Shown piece after piece: positions 26,102 through 34,959 of a stretch of 64,000 bases of DNA. The notes under the pieces are model-generated. The model saw only the letters and a list, made by a program, of their open reading frames with translations, made no database searches and was not told where the DNA came from. The stretch is from JAPYTY01 sp036338435 (lineage in GTDB: Bacteria > Acidobacteriota > UBA6911 > RPQK01 > JADFOI01), in NCBI GenBank assembly GCA_036338435.1, contig JAYZCG010000046.1, positions 6,212 to 70,211 on the forward strand, written 5' to 3'. Both the position numbers and the translations under genes were made by a program. Position 1 is the stretch's first letter; every line of letters begins with the position of its first letter.

Positions 26102-27862
26102 GTGAAAAATTTATTGGCTCCGAATGTTGTCTTATTGATACTTTTCGGGTTGACTGTCTCTCAGCTTGCTACCGCCCAGAGCAAACCCAAAATAGCGGTT
26201 TTTTCGGGGGGAACTGCCACCGTCCACAACACTGTTCCTCTGATCACCAGCAATAAGGTTAGAGACAAGAGGGGTCTCCCTCTACTTACAAATCCCGATG
26301 GCAGCCCTATCGCATTTGACCACTTGGTTCCCCAGCGCTTAGCAATGCCAGTGGAAGTGCTAATTGATCAATTTAGCGGACATCCCCTAGAAAGGGATGT
26401 AGCAGAACTATACGCTCCGCCAGATGGCTATATAGATTCCCAGGGGACTTTTCACCCAACCCAACAAAATCCAGGTGACAGGGCCGTTTATCGAGTCACT
26501 CTGAACCCTGAAGACGGACTTTATCTTCTGCCTTACGCAGCGCTTCAAGCCGATGGTAGCGCCTGGGACGGTGGTTGCTCTTCTCCTGGAGCTCCATTTG
26601 AAAAGTGTCGACAGACTTTCTATCCGGATGCCTCCCGCCTTTTTGAAGAGATTGACCGAGGCCTTGGGGGAAGAAGCGGATCAGGGAAAGCGGGGGTATT
26701 GAGCTCTAAAGCCGACTTTGACTTTTACAGGGCCGTTCCTCCAGGGGGATATACCAAGGGCTTAGCTCACGAATCCAGAACCGATATAGGTGATGGAGAT
26801 ATTCCACCCGAGACCTTGGGAAATGATTTCTTTCCCTACACCCCTTATCGCCGAGATCCTCGAATGGAAGATCTAGCTAAAGCAACCAATAGTGTTCAAA
26901 AAGCTCTCGGCAGTGGTGAGTACGCCGGGGCAATCTGGCTAGAAGGCAGTTATAATGTTGCTGAAACCGCATACTGGTTGAATTTACTGGTCGATACTCC
27001 TCTCCCGATCTCTGGCAACGCCTCTCAGCGGGCCCATGGAACCGTCGGAAATGATGGTGATCAGAATATTGTAGATTCGGTCGATTATATCCTCTCTGGG
27101 ATATGGGCAGATGATGCAGGGAAGGATCGCTATGGGGCCGTACTGCTTCAGGACGAACAAATACACGCCTCACGCCAAGTGGAAAAACGAGATGCACGAC
27201 CCGGAGGCTACGGGCCCATTGGAGGGCACGGCGGTATTCTAGGAACCATGGGTCCACCCGTGACCATATGGTTCCAGCCAACTACACACCACACCTGGAA
27301 ATCAGCTGTCAATTTGAATCAGATCCCTTCCGCTGTTCAAGGTGTGACAAAACGCTCAGAAAAAATCGAAGAGGTCACCGTCAGGATAAAAGATGATGAT
27401 GGATGGTTACGGGGAGAAGCCATTCCTAAGGTGATCATGGTGAAATATAACCGCTACGTCAAAGATAATGCACTTGCAAAGGCTGAGGAGGAGGTGGAGG
27501 TATTTGCTAGAATCGAAAAAAATCTCAGAGACCGACCTCTCTCTGGCTTTGTAGCCGAGGGTATTGGTGGCACTGTCCATGAACCCCTGGAAAAAGCTTT
27601 GGAAATAGCAAGTTTGAGTGGGATGCCGGTAGTTCGGGTAAGCCGTGACAATGAGGAAACTATGGTAAGCCCGAATCCTTTTAATCTCACCATCGAAGGG
27701 AGCAATCTATCCCCACTGAAAGCCAGGCTACTTCTGATGGCTACCCTTATGAAGTTCGGAAGCCTACCGTTAGCTACGGACCCCAGAAATCCAACCCCAC
27801 TAGAAAAAGAGGCCACCAGAGAAAAAATTAAGCAATACCAAGCGGTCTTTAGCACGCACTAG
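26102..27862 (+). CDS. Secreted, divergent asparaginase-superfamily protein
   Basis: A 586-residue exported protein starting at GTG with AAAGGAG upstream; the signal peptide ends near ATAQS. Asparaginase landmarks are recognisable but altered. Residues 30-45 read KIAVFSGGTATVHNT (GGT loop). Then a segment of over 200 residues, rich in Gly and Pro and with two cysteines, intervenes. After it comes AIWLEGSYNVAETAYWLNLL, corresponding to the HGTDTxEETAYFL motif but with the catalytic Thr-Asp changed to Ser283-Tyr. The C-terminal domain has FVAEGIGGTVHEPLEKAL and LSPLKARLLLMATL. Classical enzymes are about 330 residues. Whether this protein hydrolyses asparagine or another amide is unknown. It stands alone. 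Confidence 0.7.
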   Translation: MKNLLAPNVVLLILFGLTVSQLATAQSKPKIAVFSGGTATVHNTVPLITSNKVRDKRGLPLLTNPDGSPIAFDHLVPQRLAMPVEVLIDQFSGHPLERDVAELYAPPDGYIDSQGTFHPTQQNPGDRAVYRVTLNPEDGLYLLPYAALQADGSAWDGGCSSPGAPFEKCRQTFYPDASRLFEEIDRGLGGRSGSGKAGVLSSKADFDFYRAVPPGGYTKGLAHESRTDIGDGDIPPETLGNDFFPYTPYRRDPRMEDLAKATNSVQKALGSGEYAGAIWLEGSYNVAETAYWLNLLVDTPLPISGNASQRAHGTVGNDGDQNIVDSVDYILSGIWADDAGKDRYGAVLLQDEQIHASRQVEKRDARPGGYGPIGGHGGILGTMGPPVTIWFQPTTHHTWKSAVNLNQIPSAVQGVTKRSEKIEEVTVRIKDDDGWLRGEAIPKVIMVKYNRYVKDNALAKAEEEVEVFARIEKNLRDRPLSGFVAEGIGGTVHEPLEKALEIASLSGMPVVRVSRDNEETMVSPNPFNLTIEGSNLSPLKARLLLMATLMKFGSLPLATDPRNPTPLEKEATREKIKQYQAVFSTH

Positions 27863-28030
27863 TGTGTAGAGGTGTACACCGCTGTGCCATCGCACCAACA
27901 TGGGGAAAACAAATATCCCCTCATGAAAGGCTAGCCCTCATATGTTCTCTATTGTATCTTAGCTAACTCGCTGCTGTGGGCTGTTGTGCAGACATATATT
28001 CCCACTGGGTATAGTTTGATAACATTTCGT

Positions 28031-28059
28031 TTGACTTGCCCTCAAAACTGGGCGATATT
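28031..28059 (+). promoter_or_regulatory. Candidate promoter for nadA
   Basis: TTGACT (28031-28036) and GATATT (28054-28059) with a 17-base spacer, about 45 bp before the nadA ATG. A perfect TTGACA at 28058-28063 is an alternative -35, but its best -10 (TATTAC) is only 15 bases away. Confidence 0.3.
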
Positions 28060-28104
28060 GACATCTCACTTGTGGTACTATTACGCGGTTTTTGTATACG
28101 ATAG

Positions 28105-29115
28105 ATGACAGAGATACCCCAGCCTAACCTAGCCTTTACGCCCGAAGTGAAACGTGCAACAGCACCTATTTTTAGACGGTTGAAAAAGATTATCCCCGAT
28201 ATTGAGTGGGCTGTACACGCTCCCTTGATCGCCAAAATTAATGAGCTCAAGCAGCAACGCAACGCCACTATTTTAGCCCATAACTATCAAACACCAGAAA
28301 TTTTCCACGGAGTCGCCGACATCGTTGGAGACTCCCTGGCTTTAGCTCGCCAGGCTGTAAAAACGGAGGCCGATGTCATCGTACTCTGTGGAGTTCACTT
28401 CATGGCCGAAACCGCCAAAATCCTAAATCCCCAGAAGACTGTTTTGATTCCAGATCTAGCAGCTGGATGCTCATTGGCCGAATCGATTACTCCACAAGAT
28501 GTTCAGCTTTTAAAACAACGCTATCCGGGAACACCAGTTGTTACATACGTTAATACCTCGGCAGCAGTGAAGGCAGAGTGTGATATTTGCTGCACATCAT
28601 CTAATGCTGTAGAAGTGGTGGCATCTCTTGAGAGCGACCGTGTCATCTTCCTGCCCGATGAATTTCTGGGATTGCATGTGGCGGAACAGACTGAGTCCGA
28701 ATTGATTCTTTGGCACGGACACTGCGAGGTACATAAACTTTTTACTGGGGAGGATCTACAGTCCTACCGCCAGCAATATCCTGATATTACAATACTAGCT
28801 CACCCAGAGTGTTCTCCCAGTGTTTTGAAGGAAGCAGATTTTGTTGGATCCACTTCGGGCATGATCGACCATGTTGGTGAACAACAACCTGATAGAATCG
28901 TTATGATCACGGAATGTTCAATGAGTGACAATGTTGCAGTGGAGTTTCCTTCAATCGAGTTCATTCGTCCCTGCAATCTGTGCCCACATATGAAAACAAT
29001 TACTCTTCCAAAAATACTGAACTCACTGCAGGAGTCGGTCTATCAAGTTGAAGTGGACCCAGAGATTTCCAAGCGTGCACGCCTCTCTCTTGAGCGCATG
29101 CTCGCCGTGGGATGA
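28105..29115 (+). CDS. nadA: Quinolinate synthase
   Basis: A 336-residue NadA, which condenses iminoaspartate with dihydroxyacetone phosphate to quinolinate in NAD synthesis. The N-terminal motif ILAHNYQTPEI and the three cysteine ligands of the [4Fe-4S] cluster are visible in LCGVHFMAETAKILNP, ECDICCTSSNA and PCNLCPHMK. Other family motifs such as DLAAGCSLAES and GHCEVHKLF are present. The length is typical. No nadB or nadC lies in the window. The ATG has no strong Shine-Dalgarno sequence, but the N-terminus fits the family. Confidence 0.95.
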   Translation: MTEIPQPNLAFTPEVKRATAPIFRRLKKIIPDIEWAVHAPLIAKINELKQQRNATILAHNYQTPEIFHGVADIVGDSLALARQAVKTEADVIVLCGVHFMAETAKILNPQKTVLIPDLAAGCSLAESITPQDVQLLKQRYPGTPVVTYVNTSAAVKAECDICCTSSNAVEVVASLESDRVIFLPDEFLGLHVAEQTESELILWHGHCEVHKLFTGEDLQSYRQQYPDITILAHPECSPSVLKEADFVGSTSGMIDHVGEQQPDRIVMITECSMSDNVAVEFPSIEFIRPCNLCPHMKTITLPKILNSLQESVYQVEVDPEISKRARLSLERMLAVG

Positions 29116-29260
29116 AAGCCTGAACAGTGACCAAAAACTATAATTTGCACATCCAAAAAACACGCCGCACTTTATTTTGCTCGTGTGTTGATCTGTGTCA
29201 TATCCTCCAGTCTTTCCATGTTCCAGAGCTTGATTTAACCGACAAAATAGAGGGACTGTC

Positions 29261-30184
29261 TTGAGGAATCCTATTGGTGTCGTGATCATGGCGTACGGAA
29301 GCCCATCTTCACTGGAAGAAAATGCAATCTTTGAATATCTACACCACATCCTTATGCACTATCGCAAAGCAACCCCTACTCAAGAGGAGTTTCAGCACTT
29401 AAAAGACCGTTATGAAGCGATTGGGAGCTCTCCTCTTCACTCCATTACCGAGAAAATTGCCAGGGCTGTTCAGGAAACACTTGACTTGGAGTCACCAGGT
29501 CGTTTCCAGGTCTATGTCTCCATGAAACACTCCGAACCCTTCATTGAAGATGTAGTCAAAAAAATAGCCGAATCGGGACTGACACAGGCCATTGCGGTTG
29601 CATTAGCTCCTTTTCAATCGCGCCTAAGTAGCGACGCCTACTACAATATTATCCAACAGACCAATGACCAGTTGGAGAAACCTATCCATTGGTCTTTCGT
29701 GGGAAACTGGCATTTACATCCCCTTTTCTTGGAGCTCTGGGGGAAAAATATACAAGATGCTCTCAGCAAACATAATGACACTTCCATGGTTATTTTCACC
29801 AATCACAGCCTGCCAGCACGCATCCAAGAATGGAACGACCCTTACGCCCAACAATTTGAGATGACTGCCCAAGCTCTGGCCCAGAGGTGCAACCTGTCAA
29901 AATGGAAAACTGCTTTCCAGAGTGAAGGAGGGGGCAGCCAGCCCTGGTTGGGACCAAGCTTTCTAGATGTAATCCAAAAGTTGAAAGCAGACGGAGTGTG
30001 CGCATTTCTCCTGGCGCCCATTGGCTTTTTGATGGACCATCTGGAAATCCTCTACGACCTGGATGTAGAAGGGCAAGCAATAGCCAAAAAAATGGGAATT
30101 TCATTAAAGCGGACGACTATGCCCAATAATCACCCCTTGCTAGTTTCCCTATTAGCCGATCTGGTCCGTGGAAAAGTTGACTAA
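29261..30184 (+). CDS. hemH: Ferrochelatase (probably coproporphyrin ferrochelatase)
   Basis: A 307-residue ferrochelatase that inserts Fe2+ into a porphyrin. The N-terminus IGVVIMAYGSPSSLEENAIFEYLHHI is the family start. Conserved features include YVSMKHSEPFIEDVV, a catalytic His in FTNHSLPARI and SEGGGSQPWLGPSF with a glutamate-rich end PIGFLMDHLEILYDLD. The start is TTG with AGAGGGA seven bases upstream. Because hemQ lies next downstream, the substrate is probably coproporphyrin III (CpfC activity), not protoporphyrin; that assignment is by context. hemQ and hemL follow on the same strand, but a 328-bp gap separates hemH from hemQ. Confidence 0.9.
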   Translation: MRNPIGVVIMAYGSPSSLEENAIFEYLHHILMHYRKATPTQEEFQHLKDRYEAIGSSPLHSITEKIARAVQETLDLESPGRFQVYVSMKHSEPFIEDVVKKIAESGLTQAIAVALAPFQSRLSSDAYYNIIQQTNDQLEKPIHWSFVGNWHLHPLFLELWGKNIQDALSKHNDTSMVIFTNHSLPARIQEWNDPYAQQFEMTAQALAQRCNLSKWKTAFQSEGGGSQPWLGPSFLDVIQKLKADGVCAFLLAPIGFLMDHLEILYDLDVEGQAIAKKMGISLKRTTMPNNHPLLVSLLADLVRGKVD

Positions 30185-30512
30185 CGACTAAAAGCTAGCT
30201 AAAGGTTTAAATAGGCCTCAACATCTACCCAAAAACGATCATTACCCGTTAACAAGAACTCATACGCCGTAAAGGTCAAGAATACAGATATTAGATCAGG
30301 CCCTGCTTTCAATCACTGTCATCACTATGATATCTTCACCACTCAGTGGGGAGTCCAGGCTGTTCAGTGGTTCTCGTCACAACGGTAGTAAAACCGCCAG
30401 CCTCACGAAGTGTGTAAAAAGGGATCGTTGTGAGTGGGCGATTGGGTACGTCGGTAAGATCCAAGCGAGAAAAACATAGTCAAACGGATGGCATCGTCAA
30501 GGGGAACATTGA
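30185..30512. other. Gap between hemH and hemQ, no gene seen
   Basis: This 328-bp stretch holds no ORF with a ribosome binding site. On the minus strand, two open stretches of about 30 and 40 codons in different frames (one reads VPNRPLTTIPFYTLREAGG) look faintly protein-like and could be the remains of a gene, but they are too short to trust. The hemQ promoter must lie here if it is not transcribed from hemH. Confidence 0.4.
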
Positions 30513-31196
30513 ATGTCAGATATTCGACAGCTTAATCACTACGCCGTCCTTAGCTTCACCAGCTTCTATTGGCAGCAGCCATCCAAAACTCGTCAGACTT
30601 TTTTAGAAGAACTGAGGGTTGAAATCCCTCAACTGGCAGAACGTTCTTTTCTATACAACATTTTTCCTACTCGTTCTGAGGGGGACATAATGATCTGGAG
30701 TGCAATCCAGGCTGAGGAGACCCAGGAAGCGGGACATTTCTTTGCCAAATTTGCTGACACAACAAATAGCTGGAGATCCTTTCTTAAACCTCTGAATATA
30801 TTGTGGGGGTTCACACGACCTACCGTTTATGCCAGTGGAAAATCCTCCCAGGAACTTAACCCATTTGAGTCTGAGCGACGACCCTACCTCGTCATCTACC
30901 CCTTCCACAAGACTATCGATTGGTATTTGATGAGCAGGGAAGCTCGGCAAGGAATGATGAACGAACACATTCGCATCGGTCGCCAGTATACTGAGATCAC
31001 ACAACTTCTCCTTTACTCGACTGGCCTACAGGATCAAGAGTTCGTAGTAGTTTACGAGACAGATGACTTAGCCTACTTTTCACAGTTAGTCACAGAACTA
31101 AGGGATACGGAAGGTCGAAAATATACCCAACGTGATACTCCTATCTACACAGCCACCTACCGACCAATGGAAGAAATCCTTGCAAACTTGATCTAG
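30513..31196 (+). CDS. hemQ: Coproheme decarboxylase HemQ (chlorite dismutase family)
   Basis: A 227-residue protein of the chlorite dismutase-like superfamily. It matches HemQ/ChdC, which decarboxylates coproheme to protoheme in the final step of the coproporphyrin-dependent pathway. Visible features are LNHYAVLSFTSFYW at the start, RRPYLVIYPFHKTIDWYLMS with the radical-site Tyr region, and the heme-binding helix MMNEHIRIGRQYTEI with the proximal His, then GLQDQEFVVVYE. True chlorite dismutases have a distal Arg not obvious here. hemH lies upstream and hemL 20 bp downstream, so the genome contains the coproporphyrin branch of heme synthesis. Confidence 0.92.
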   Translation: MSDIRQLNHYAVLSFTSFYWQQPSKTRQTFLEELRVEIPQLAERSFLYNIFPTRSEGDIMIWSAIQAEETQEAGHFFAKFADTTNSWRSFLKPLNILWGFTRPTVYASGKSSQELNPFESERRPYLVIYPFHKTIDWYLMSREARQGMMNEHIRIGRQYTEITQLLLYSTGLQDQEFVVVYETDDLAYFSQLVTELRDTEGRKYTQRDTPIYTATYRPMEEILANLI

Positions 31197-31216
31197 CACT
31201 CTTAGCCCACTTAACA

Positions 31217-32506
31217 ATGGAATTCAGTCGATCAAAACAGCTCATTGATCAAGCTAAAAATGTGATGCCGGCTGGCGTAAATAGCCCGGTCCGCGCCTTC
31301 GGTGCGGTAGGCGGGGAACCCATATATTTTGCCAAAGGCGAGGGAGCACTTCTCACTGATGTAGACGGTAATACTTATGTCGATTATGTATGCTCGTGGG
31401 GACCTCTAATCTTAGGACACTGTCATCCTGATGTAGTCGTTGCGATTGAGCAGGCCGCCCACCAGAGTACTAGCTATGGGGCTCCTCATGAAGATGAGAT
31501 TCAGTTGGCCCAAACAATCATTGAGGCCATGCCCTGGATACAGATGCTACGTTGTGTGAACTCAGGGACCGAAGCTAGCATGAGTGCTATCCGTCTGGCA
31601 CGTGCAACCACAAGCAGAGATAAGATTATTAAGTTTGAGGGGAACTATCACGGGCACCTCGATAGTTTGTTGGTCAAAGCAGGCTCGGGAATAGCCACTT
31701 TTAGTCTCCCAGATAGCTCAGGTGTCCCGAAAGCCATAACCCGAGATACTCTCGTAGCACCATTTAATCACTTGGATGTAGTTGAAGAAATCTTCAGTCA
31801 ACAGGGAGAGTCAATCGCTGCCGTAATCGTGGAGCCGGTGGCGGGGAATATGGGGGTGGTGCCGCCTCAAGATGGCTTCTTAAGTGGACTTCGCAAAGTC
31901 ACGGAACAGTATGGAGCCCTGTTGATTTTCGACGAGGTCATCACCGGCTTTAGGGTTGCGCGTTCAGGAGCGGCGGGCCTCTACGGTATCACTCCAGATC
32001 TAGTCTGTTTAGGTAAAACCATTGGTGGAGGACTACCGGTTGGAGTTTATGGCGGCCGCCGCGATCTGATGGAGCAAGTGGCTCCACTGGGCCCCGTTTA
32101 TCAGGCAGGAACCCTCTCAGGTAATCCGTTGGCATTGGCCGCCGGACTGGCTACATTGAAAAATCTTACCTGTGACGTGTATGAAGAACTAGAGAGAAAG
32201 GGTGCGCTTCTAGAACAAGGGCTGATTGAGGTGCTCAAACGCTACGGTATCAAAACCACAATCAATCGTGTAGGTTCGATGCTGAGCGTCTTTTTTTCTG
32301 ATCTTCAGGTGCAAGATAACAAGTCGGCGTTTTCAACTGACCATGCCCTTTACGGATGTCTCTTCCACGAACTCATTAAACAAGGTGTCTACCTTCCTCC
32401 TTCAGCATTGGAAACATGGTTTATCAGTGCAGCCCACAATGACTCGCAGATTGAGATGACCGTGGCCGCTTTTCAAACCTCCCTGAAGGAGGTGCTCAAT
32501 GCCTAA
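31217..32506 (+). CDS. hemL: Glutamate-1-semialdehyde 2,1-aminomutase
   Basis: A 429-residue fold-type I PLP aminotransferase that turns glutamate-1-semialdehyde into 5-aminolevulinate in the C5 pathway of tetrapyrrole synthesis. The start MPAGVNSPVRAFGAVGG is diagnostic for HemL. The PLP-binding Lys267 is in CLGKTIGGGLPVG, and FDEVITGFRVA holds the Asp for the pyridine nitrogen. EGNYHGHLDSLLVKAGSG is also conserved. It follows hemQ by 20 bp and precedes the flavin reductase gene by 15 bp, so the three are probably one transcript. This indicates ALA comes from glutamate, not from glycine. Confidence 0.95.
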   Translation: MEFSRSKQLIDQAKNVMPAGVNSPVRAFGAVGGEPIYFAKGEGALLTDVDGNTYVDYVCSWGPLILGHCHPDVVVAIEQAAHQSTSYGAPHEDEIQLAQTIIEAMPWIQMLRCVNSGTEASMSAIRLARATTSRDKIIKFEGNYHGHLDSLLVKAGSGIATFSLPDSSGVPKAITRDTLVAPFNHLDVVEEIFSQQGESIAAVIVEPVAGNMGVVPPQDGFLSGLRKVTEQYGALLIFDEVITGFRVARSGAAGLYGITPDLVCLGKTIGGGLPVGVYGGRRDLMEQVAPLGPVYQAGTLSGNPLALAAGLATLKNLTCDVYEELERKGALLEQGLIEVLKRYGIKTTINRVGSMLSVFFSDLQVQDNKSAFSTDHALYGCLFHELIKQGVYLPPSALETWFISAAHNDSQIEMTVAAFQTSLKEVLNA

Positions 32507-32521
32507 GAGGAGATTTCTTCA

Positions 32522-32998
32522 ATGTCTATAAGTGCAGATGAATATCGAAAGGTCGCAAGTTACTTTGCCACTGGCGTTACCATTGTCACAACTCAGAATG
32601 CAGCAAACGAAGCGTATGGCCTAACCGCCACCGCCTTCACCTCGGTCTCTCTGGACCCTCTTTTGATCTTGGTTTGTTTGAGCAACCATCTGAGCGGACT
32701 GAAGGCCTTTGAAGAAAGCAATCAGTTGGGAGTTAATATCCTGGCAGCTGATCAAGAAGACCTCTCGAATCACTTCGCCCAATCCGGCACTGATCGCTCG
32801 AAGGGTCCTTATTTAAGAGGAAAAACTGGGGTCCCAGTTTTAGCAAACGTGATCGCCCGACTAGAATGTGAAGTAACAGCTAGATATCCGGGAGGCGACC
32901 ACACAATCATAATGGGTAGAGTCGAGAACGCCGAGGTTGTAAACCCGGAAAAGAATCCTCTACTTTTCTATGAGAGTCGATATCGAGAGTTAAAGTAG
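32522..32998 (+). CDS. Flavin reductase-like FMN-binding protein
   Basis: A 158-residue split-barrel flavoprotein of the HpaC/flavin reductase group. The start AAYF-type segment reads YFATGVTIVTTQN, the FMN contacts lie in GLTATAFTSVSLDPLLILVCL, and the family tail AGRDHTII-type region reads GGDHTIIMGRVENAEV. Such proteins reduce free flavins with NAD(P)H for partner monooxygenases, or act as heme or flavin-linked redox proteins. It lies 15 bp after hemL and likely shares its transcript, so a role in heme synthesis or in supplying reduced flavin is possible. No two-component monooxygenase gene is near. Confidence 0.85.
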   Translation: MSISADEYRKVASYFATGVTIVTTQNAANEAYGLTATAFTSVSLDPLLILVCLSNHLSGLKAFEESNQLGVNILAADQEDLSNHFAQSGTDRSKGPYLRGKTGVPVLANVIARLECEVTARYPGGDHTIIMGRVENAEVVNPEKNPLLFYESRYRELK

Positions 32999-33073
32999 TG
33001 CTCCAGCAACAGTCGATTGTGTATCGTCTAGAAACCCCCTAATTCCAGATTGCAGACGCTAGATTGTTAACTC

Positions 33074-34003
33074 TTATTCGCCTACATCGAAACGGGTTCC
33101 AGTTTTGTGAAGAAAGACATCTTCTAGATTAGGTTTGCTTATCTTTATTGCTTCGATCTGGTCCGCATAACTCTCCATCAGTTCAGTTGCAACCTTGTGC
33201 CCCTGTGGCAACTCCAACCGGATCATCCCGTTTACTACTCTGGGCTCATACGAGAAACGCCTTCGGATGAAGTCACAGAGCTGGTCCGGATCTGCAGTCT
33301 GAACAACAATGACATCTCCCCCGATTTCTTCCTTCAGAGCCATCGGACTCCCATCCGCAACCACCTGCCCAGCGCTCAAAATAACTAGATGGTCACACTG
33401 CTCTGTCTCCTCCATCATATGGGTGGTGAAAAGAAGAGTAATCCCATCTTCGTCACGTAGTTCCCTGAGATATTTCCAGAAATCACTGCGCACGCCTGGA
33501 TCGAGTCCCACCGTAGGTTCATCTAGAATCAAGACCTGAGGGGAATGGAGTAGTCCCTTGGCCAGTTCCACTCGTCGACATAAACCACCGGAAAGATTGC
33601 CGACCCTGTCTTTGTACCGGCTACCCAACCCAAAACGGCCCATTAGATATTCGGCGCGCTCCTTTAACTCGCTTCCGCCCAACCCATAGAGTCGCCCTTG
33701 ACATAACAGGTTTTCCTCGATGGTGAGTTGAGGATCAAGGCTATTGGATTGGAAAACGACTCCGATCGTCCGGCGAACCTTGTAGGGTTCCTCCTTTATA
33801 TCCACCCCGGCTATCTTGGCTTGTCCCTCCTGGGGAACCAGTAGAGTGCACAGAATATGGAATAAAGTGGTTTTCCCCCCCCCATTGGGCCCTAGTAGTG
33901 CGAAAACTTGCCACTTTCTAACTATAAAAGAGACATTTCGAAGTGCCCGTTGCTGCCCATAACAAAAACTTAAATTGGTGATTTCAACAATAGTCCCACT
34001 CAA
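33074..34003 (-). CDS. ABC transporter ATP-binding protein (DrrA/CcmA-like)
   Basis: A 309-residue ATPase subunit. The Walker A motif is GPNGGGKTTLF, the Q-loop lies in VVFQSNSLDPQ, the signature is NLSGGLCRRVELAKGL, Walker B is VLILDEPTVGLDP and the switch His is in FTTHMMEETEQ. A C-terminal extension of about 80 residues (VVQTADPDQLCDFI onward) is typical of DrrA-type ATPases. It needs a permease; none is adjacent, but an orphan ABC-2 permease lies at 18464-19252 on the same strand. ctaB is 62 bp upstream. I infer that ATPase, permease and DUF420 once formed one operon with ctaAB. Confidence 0.9.
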   Translation of the reverse strand: MSGTIVEITNLSFCYGQQRALRNVSFIVRKWQVFALLGPNGGGKTTLFHILCTLLVPQEGQAKIAGVDIKEEPYKVRRTIGVVFQSNSLDPQLTIEENLLCQGRLYGLGGSELKERAEYLMGRFGLGSRYKDRVGNLSGGLCRRVELAKGLLHSPQVLILDEPTVGLDPGVRSDFWKYLRELRDEDGITLLFTTHMMEETEQCDHLVILSAGQVVADGSPMALKEEIGGDVIVVQTADPDQLCDFIRRRFSYEPRVVNGMIRLELPQGHKVATELMESYADQIEAIKISKPNLEDVFLHKTGTRFDVGE

Positions 34004-34065
34004 AATCTAACTCCTTCAGATATGCATGGACGGGAGGTTGTACTTGCCATTGTTTTATGTAGAAA

Positions 34066-34959
34066 TTACCGCTTGTCAATGACCATAAGAATTAAAAGCA
34101 AAGGAAGGTAAACTACGGAGGCCAACAGAACATTCCGGGCAGAAGCTGCGGATCGACGCAACATAGTCGCCACTCCATACCACAGAAAGGCCCCACCCAA
34201 TAGAAGGGCTCCACTTAGATAAACCATCCCCGATAGACCTGAGGTGACAGGCATCACACTAAGAATCAACAAAACAACTGTGAAAGCCATAATTTTCCTA
34301 CCGGTTCCACGGCCATCGACATCCGAAGAAGGCAGCATGGTAAAACCAGCTTGCCGGTAATCATCCTTATAGATCCAGGCAATCGACAAAAAATGTGGGA
34401 ACTGCCAGGCAAAAAGAATCCCAAAGAGAATCCAAGCTTGAAACTCGAGACGACCACTGGCTACTACCCAACCAATAAGAGGTGGCATCGCCCCTGGAAT
34501 CGCACCGATAGTCGTGCAGATTGGGGTTCTCGTCTTCAGAGGCGTATAGGCAAGAAGGTAAATAGCTACTGTCGCTATGCCTAAAACAGCTGCCATGACA
34601 TTTGTCAGTAAAGCCAGATAAAGAGCTCCCCCCATAACTAATACCCCACCAAAGACAGCGGCTTCACGTGCTGTTAACCGACCAGAGGGTAAGGGACGAT
34701 TGCGGGTTCTATTCATTTTACCGTCCAATTCTCGCTCCATAAATTCGTTGAGTGTGGCTGCGCCTCCACTCAACACAATAGTCCCCATTAGAGTGTGAAA
34801 AAAGAGTAGAAGATTCAGCTCAGTAGAAGAACCCAGATAAAATCCTGCGGCTGAGGTGAGAACTACTAGCAAGGTTACTCCAGGTTTGGTGAGTTCATAA
34901 AAAGCAGAAAACTTCTGACCAAGATGATTTTCCACTGCCGTAGTTTTAGATGTCATCAT
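34066..34959 (-). CDS. ctaB: Protoheme IX farnesyltransferase (heme O synthase)
   Basis: A 297-residue UbiA-type prenyltransferase with about nine membrane helices. The N-terminal KPGVTLLVVLTSAAGF and the first aspartate-rich motif NEFMERELDGKMNRTRNRPLP are diagnostic; the second is in KDDYRQAGFTMLP. It farnesylates the heme vinyl group to make heme O for terminal oxidases. The start codon overlaps the ctaA stop (ATGA), so the two are translationally coupled. An ATG one codon later is also possible. Together with ctaA this predicts an aa3- or cbaA-type oxidase containing heme A; no oxidase subunit gene lies in the window. Confidence 0.95.
   Translation of the reverse strand: MMTSKTTAVENHLGQKFSAFYELTKPGVTLLVVLTSAAGFYLGSSTELNLLLFFHTLMGTIVLSGGAATLNEFMERELDGKMNRTRNRPLPSGRLTAREAAVFGGVLVMGGALYLALLTNVMAAVLGIATVAIYLLAYTPLKTRTPICTTIGAIPGAMPPLIGWVVASGRLEFQAWILFGILFAWQFPHFLSIAWIYKDDYRQAGFTMLPSSDVDGRGTGRKIMAFTVVLLILSVMPVTSGLSGMVYLSGALLLGGAFLWYGVATMLRRSAASARNVLLASVVYLPLLLILMVIDKR

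Noticed and set aside
30185..30512. Minus-strand open stretches resembling a decayed gene
   Set aside because: Two stretches of 30-40 codons in different frames are within chance expectation and match no family I can name.
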